DNA from: Planctomycetota bacterium
Lineage (GTDB): Bacteria > Planctomycetota > Planctomycetia > Gemmatales > Gemmataceae
Direction of reading: 5' to 3'
Assembly (NCBI GenBank): GCA_016195405.1
Contig: JACPZP010000062.1
Coordinates: 1-34,855, forward strand
DNA: 34,855 nt
The position numbers and the translations under genes are program-made. Under the pieces are notes generated by a model that did not search any database, had not been told where the DNA came from, and saw only the letters and a list, made by a program, of their open reading frames with translations. Shown one piece after another: positions 32,791 to 34,855 of the stretch. Every line of letters starts with the position of its first letter. Position 1 is the stretch's first letter.

Positions 32791-33399
32791 GGGGATTTCT
32801 AGGGCGAGGGCGAGTCCCTCGGTTTTCACTTTGGCGCCGGGTTCGAGTGGGCCGCGGTCCTTAAACGCGTGGCCATTGATGGTCATGGGCCTGTCGTGGC
32901 GGATGCCGAGGCCGCCGGGATTGCGAAATAGAATAATCGGCTTCGGCAAGTCCTCCATGACAACGTGCGCCGGCTCAGGTCCAATCACCAGCGAATCCGC
33001 CATCATGATCACGGCCCCAACCGGTTGCACGAAGCGATGTCCACTCACCGGCTCCAATCGCGCCGAAGCACTGATCGGCACCGGCTGCGTGAAGAGGAAC
33101 TGGCACGATGGCCCCAGCGTAAGCCGATCCCCTGAGTGCAGGAATCCTTTCTCGACTGGCTGGCCGTTGATCGTCACCTTGCGAACCGCCTCCAGGAAAT
33201 AACCTTCCGGGTCGCGCTGGATGGTCGCATGGTGCCGCGAGATGTCGGCCAAGATGCCGATGTCGGATTTTTCGCCGCCGGCCTGACCGAGGGTCACGCG
33301 GTTTTCCAGACAGATAAGGAAGCCGCCCACGCCGTCGACCCATAAGAGGAATTGCGACGGCGGCTCTTGCTTCCATGTTTCCTTAAGCGCCGGGTTCAT
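32776..33399 (-). CDS. FHA-domain phosphothreonine-binding protein
   Basis: 207 residues. The first half is a good FHA domain: VTLGQAGGEKSDIGI, then the phosphothreonine-binding SRHHATI, then VTINGQPV and GDRLTLG. The second half repeats the layout in degenerate form (SLVIGPEPAHVVM, MTINGHAF, GPLEPGAKVK) but lacks the SxxH pair. FHA proteins dock on Thr-phosphorylated partners, and the next gene downstream is the Ser/Thr kinase. Start ATG 33399 (ATG 33405 also possible). The last codons (PQARR and stop) are made by a palindromic repeat. Confidence 0.86.
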   Translation of the reverse strand: MNPALKETWKQEPPSQFLLWVDGVGGFLICLENRVTLGQAGGEKSDIGILADISRHHATIQRDPEGYFLEAVRKVTINGQPVEKGFLHSGDRLTLGPSCQFLFTQPVPISASARLEPVSGHRFVQPVGAVIMMADSLVIGPEPAHVVMEDLPKPIILFRNPGGLGIRHDRPMTINGHAFKDRGPLEPGAKVKTEGLALALEIPQARR

Positions 33400-33458
33400 T
33401 AGCATCCCAAAGTGTTATTCTACAGCGAGCCGGCGAGATTTTGCTAACTCAGGTTAAT

Positions 33459-33543
33459 GTTTAGCCGCGAGCCAGCGGCGAGCGCGGACGGAGCGACAAC
33501 CCTTGGCGCCTCGCCCGCGCTCGCCGCTGGCTCGCGGCTTAAC
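33459..33543. repeat. 29-nt-armed palindrome, family GTTTAGCCGCGAGCC (second full copy)
   Basis: Arms 33459-33487 and 33515-33543 pair at 28 of 29 positions around a 27-nt spacer. It fills the gap between the coiled-coil gene and the FHA gene. Confidence 0.92.
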
Positions 33544-33547
33544 GCGC

Positions 33548-34345
33548 TTACTTGCCGTTCGACGCGGTGGTCGCTTTGCCTTCCAGGTACGCCCGGATGG
33601 CGTTCAGGTCCATTTTCGGTTGACTGCGTTGGTTGACCGGAATGTTGTCGCTGACGACGGTGCCATTTGCCAGCTCAATTTCCGTCGTTTCAACGTCCAA
33701 GCGGTTTCGCAGGTCGGAAAGCGAGGCCGCAATGTGCGTGGCCCGGCTGTCGTCGATGTTCGGCTTCGAGCCGATCTTGGAGATCTGCAGGGTTTCCGCC
33801 TCGGCTTCAAGCTGAGCGAGCTGTACCTCGAATTCACGCTTCTTGGCGATGACCGTCGACAGCTGCTCTTGCGTGGCGCTGAGTTCCTTCTCTTTGGCGT
33901 CCAGGAGCTTCGTCTGGCTCTGGAGGTTGGCTTCAAGACGTTTGAAGCTGGCAAGATCGCGGTCGAGCTTGGCTTTGACGCGTTCGGCACTGTAAGTTTG
34001 GCCGCCGTAAACGATCTGGGTGGCGTTATTTTCCAAGTCACGCGTCATGGTCAAGAGGTCGCCCCGTTGTTCTTCAATGCGGGCCTGGCCCTTTTCGATG
34101 TCGACTTTAAGGCGCTTGATGGCGGCGACGTTCTCGGCGACGGGCCGAATCATGCGGTTGATGTCGCCGTCGAGGGCGGCGATTTCGTGCCGGATGCGTT
34201 CGATTTCGAAGCGCGTCGGCACAACGAGGCGGGCTTCCTTCTTGGCTTGCGACCAGAGCGTGCCGGCGTAGCTGAAGAAGTTGACCTTCTTGGCGACGAA
34301 GAGGCAAATGCCCACGATTACCACGGTTCCAATCAGTTTGCGCAT
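33548..34345 (-). CDS. Membrane-anchored coiled-coil protein
   Basis: 265 residues. One N-terminal membrane helix (LIGTVVIVGICLFVAKKV), then about 150 residues of heptad-type coiled coil (IRHEIAALDGDINRMI; LKVDIEKGQARIEEQ; LLDAKEKELSATQEQLSTV). The last 60 residues are less helical. No known domain. Start ATG 34345 with AGGGG 7 nt upstream (34348 and 34363 are in frame). It is the first gene of a minus-strand series leading to the FHA protein and kinase; a palindrome separates it from the FHA gene. Could be a scaffold for that signalling module (inference). Confidence 0.75.
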   Translation of the reverse strand: MRKLIGTVVIVGICLFVAKKVNFFSYAGTLWSQAKKEARLVVPTRFEIERIRHEIAALDGDINRMIRPVAENVAAIKRLKVDIEKGQARIEEQRGDLLTMTRDLENNATQIVYGGQTYSAERVKAKLDRDLASFKRLEANLQSQTKLLDAKEKELSATQEQLSTVIAKKREFEVQLAQLEAEAETLQISKIGSKPNIDDSRATHIAASLSDLRNRLDVETTEIELANGTVVSDNIPVNQRSQPKMDLNAIRAYLEGKATTASNGK

Positions 34346-34422
34346 CATGACACCCCTTTTCATTGGAGAAAAACGAAAATTCGTGGGCGACCGGCCCGCC
34401 TCCCTCGCACCTCAGGGGGATC

Positions 34423-34530
34423 ATGCACCGGAACGTCCACACACTCATTCGCCGGCGCCGGATAGACATTTTGGCAAAAATCGAAAAAGTCGAGGGCTAT
34501 TGCTACGGGATGCGGCTCGGGCGAGAATAG
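34423..34530 (+). CDS. Possible small ORF of 35 residues
   Basis: ATG 34423 with GGGGGA 3 nt upstream; the peptide is basic (LIRRRRIDILAKIEKVEG) and ends at TAG 34528-34530, where a decamer repeat begins. It is the only candidate in the 303-nt gap between the divergent coiled-coil and PSCyt1 genes. May be chance. Confidence 0.2.
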   Translation: MHRNVHTLIRRRRIDILAKIEKVEGYCYGMRLGRE

Positions 34531-34613
34531 AACGCGGATGAACGCCGATTGTGCGGATCTTCGCGGATTGACTGATCGGCGCGAATCCGACTTATCAGCG
34601 TTAATCCGCGTTC
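34530..34613. repeat. Decamer-phased inverted repeat
   Basis: Left units GAACGCGGAT, GAACGCCGAT, TGTGCGGAT, CTTCGCGGAT; on the other strand GAACGCGGAT, TAACGCTGAT, AAGTCGGAT, TCGCGCCGAT. Both halves show the same 10-10-9-10 spacing and pair over about 40 nt with mismatches. It lies about 35 nt before the PSCyt1 gene. Confidence 0.8.
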
Positions 34614-34648
34614 CATAAAAGCCCGCACACGCAAGAGGGCGCGAACGG

Positions 34649-34855
34649 ATGAGACATACAGGACTGTGTTGGATTTGCTTTCTCGTCGGACTACTCCCGC
34701 TGACTCAGGTTGGAGCACAGACGAAATCGGAAAGCTCCGCAAGCATCGACTTCAGCCGGCAAATTCGCCCCATCCTCTCCGACAACTGCTTCCGCTGCCA
34801 CGGTCCCGATGCGAACGAACGAAAAGCGAAAATGCGCCTCGATAGCCGCGAAGGC
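34649..34855 (+). CDS. PSCyt1 (planctomycete cytochrome c) protein, 5' part only
   Basis: The first 69 residues are present. A signal peptide (LCWICFLVGLLPLTQVGAQ) is followed by IDFSRQIRPILSDNCFRCHG, the PSCyt1 opening with the haem-binding CFRCH motif. Family members continue with DUF1549 and DUF1553 domains and are hallmark exported proteins of planctomycetes. Start ATG 34649 with GAGGG 8 nt upstream. The gene runs off the right edge. Confidence 0.9.
   Translation, partial: MRHTGLCWICFLVGLLPLTQVGAQTKSESSASIDFSRQIRPILSDNCFRCHGPDANERKAKMRLDSREG

Noticed and set aside
31643..33202. Long plus-strand open frame (519 codons) opposite the kinase and FHA genes
   Set aside because: It is antisense to well-supported domains, is Arg/Ala/Asp-rich without motifs, and is explained by GC bias in the opposite strand.

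Overview
The window looks like a chromosomal segment of a planctomycete, probably close to the Gemmata/Pirellula group, although no marker gene here fixes the family. Clues are: a truncated PSCyt1-type cytochrome c protein at the right edge; a Ser/Thr kinase with the planctomycete-style opening MKFTY...GRGGFGEVYF next to an FHA protein; secreted ThuA, NHL-repeat, ceramidase-like and Cys-rich proteins; moderately high GC; and an unusual load of intergenic palindromes. I found no rRNA, tRNA, CRISPR array, prophage or transposase gene.

Layout. 1-2.5 kb (minus): a possible cut CDS, a short BamE-like anchored protein, an NHL propeller and a ThuA-like protein. 2.6-10.3 kb (plus): an OxlT-like MFS carrier; a polar amino-acid ABC importer whose binding protein and permease are one polypeptide, followed by its ATPase; larE with an overlapping 85-aa ORF; an EboB/TatD-like hydrolase; tsaD; and a Cys-rich exported protein. 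10.4-17.9 kb: a ceramidase-like enzyme (minus), two exported YbjN-domain proteins (plus), an amidase preceded by a tiny Tat-signal protein (minus), and a large DUF4139 protein (plus). 18-22.5 kb (minus): a CitMHS/NhaD-like carrier, pckA, an unknown 106-aa protein and a lipoprotein esterase.

22.6-27.5 kb (minus) is a compact operon-like run, read in the order ybeY, recO, BamD-like lipoprotein, LptE-like lipoprotein, folP, cdaA, closed by a good intrinsic terminator. It joins RNA maturation, DNA repair, outer-envelope assembly, folate synthesis and c-di-AMP synthesis. recQ and a zinc-ribbon membrane protein follow on plus. 30.5-34.4 kb (minus) is a candidate membrane phospho-signalling module, read as coiled-coil membrane protein, FHA protein, kinase with six C-terminal membrane segments, and a signal-peptide/TM protein. 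The window ends in the PSCyt1 gene.

The most unusual feature is the non-coding layer. At least five hairpin-forming repeat types occupy the intergenic gaps: a 29-nt-armed palindrome; a perfect 35-bp-armed palindrome with a second, rearranged copy; inverted repeats built from phased 6-, 7- or 10-nt units; a GGGCGAGCCGGGAGCG hairpin; and a GGGGTCAGGACCT palindrome. Several abut or enter genes so closely that they provide stop codons or C-terminal residues, and short GC palindromes recur just upstream of start codons.
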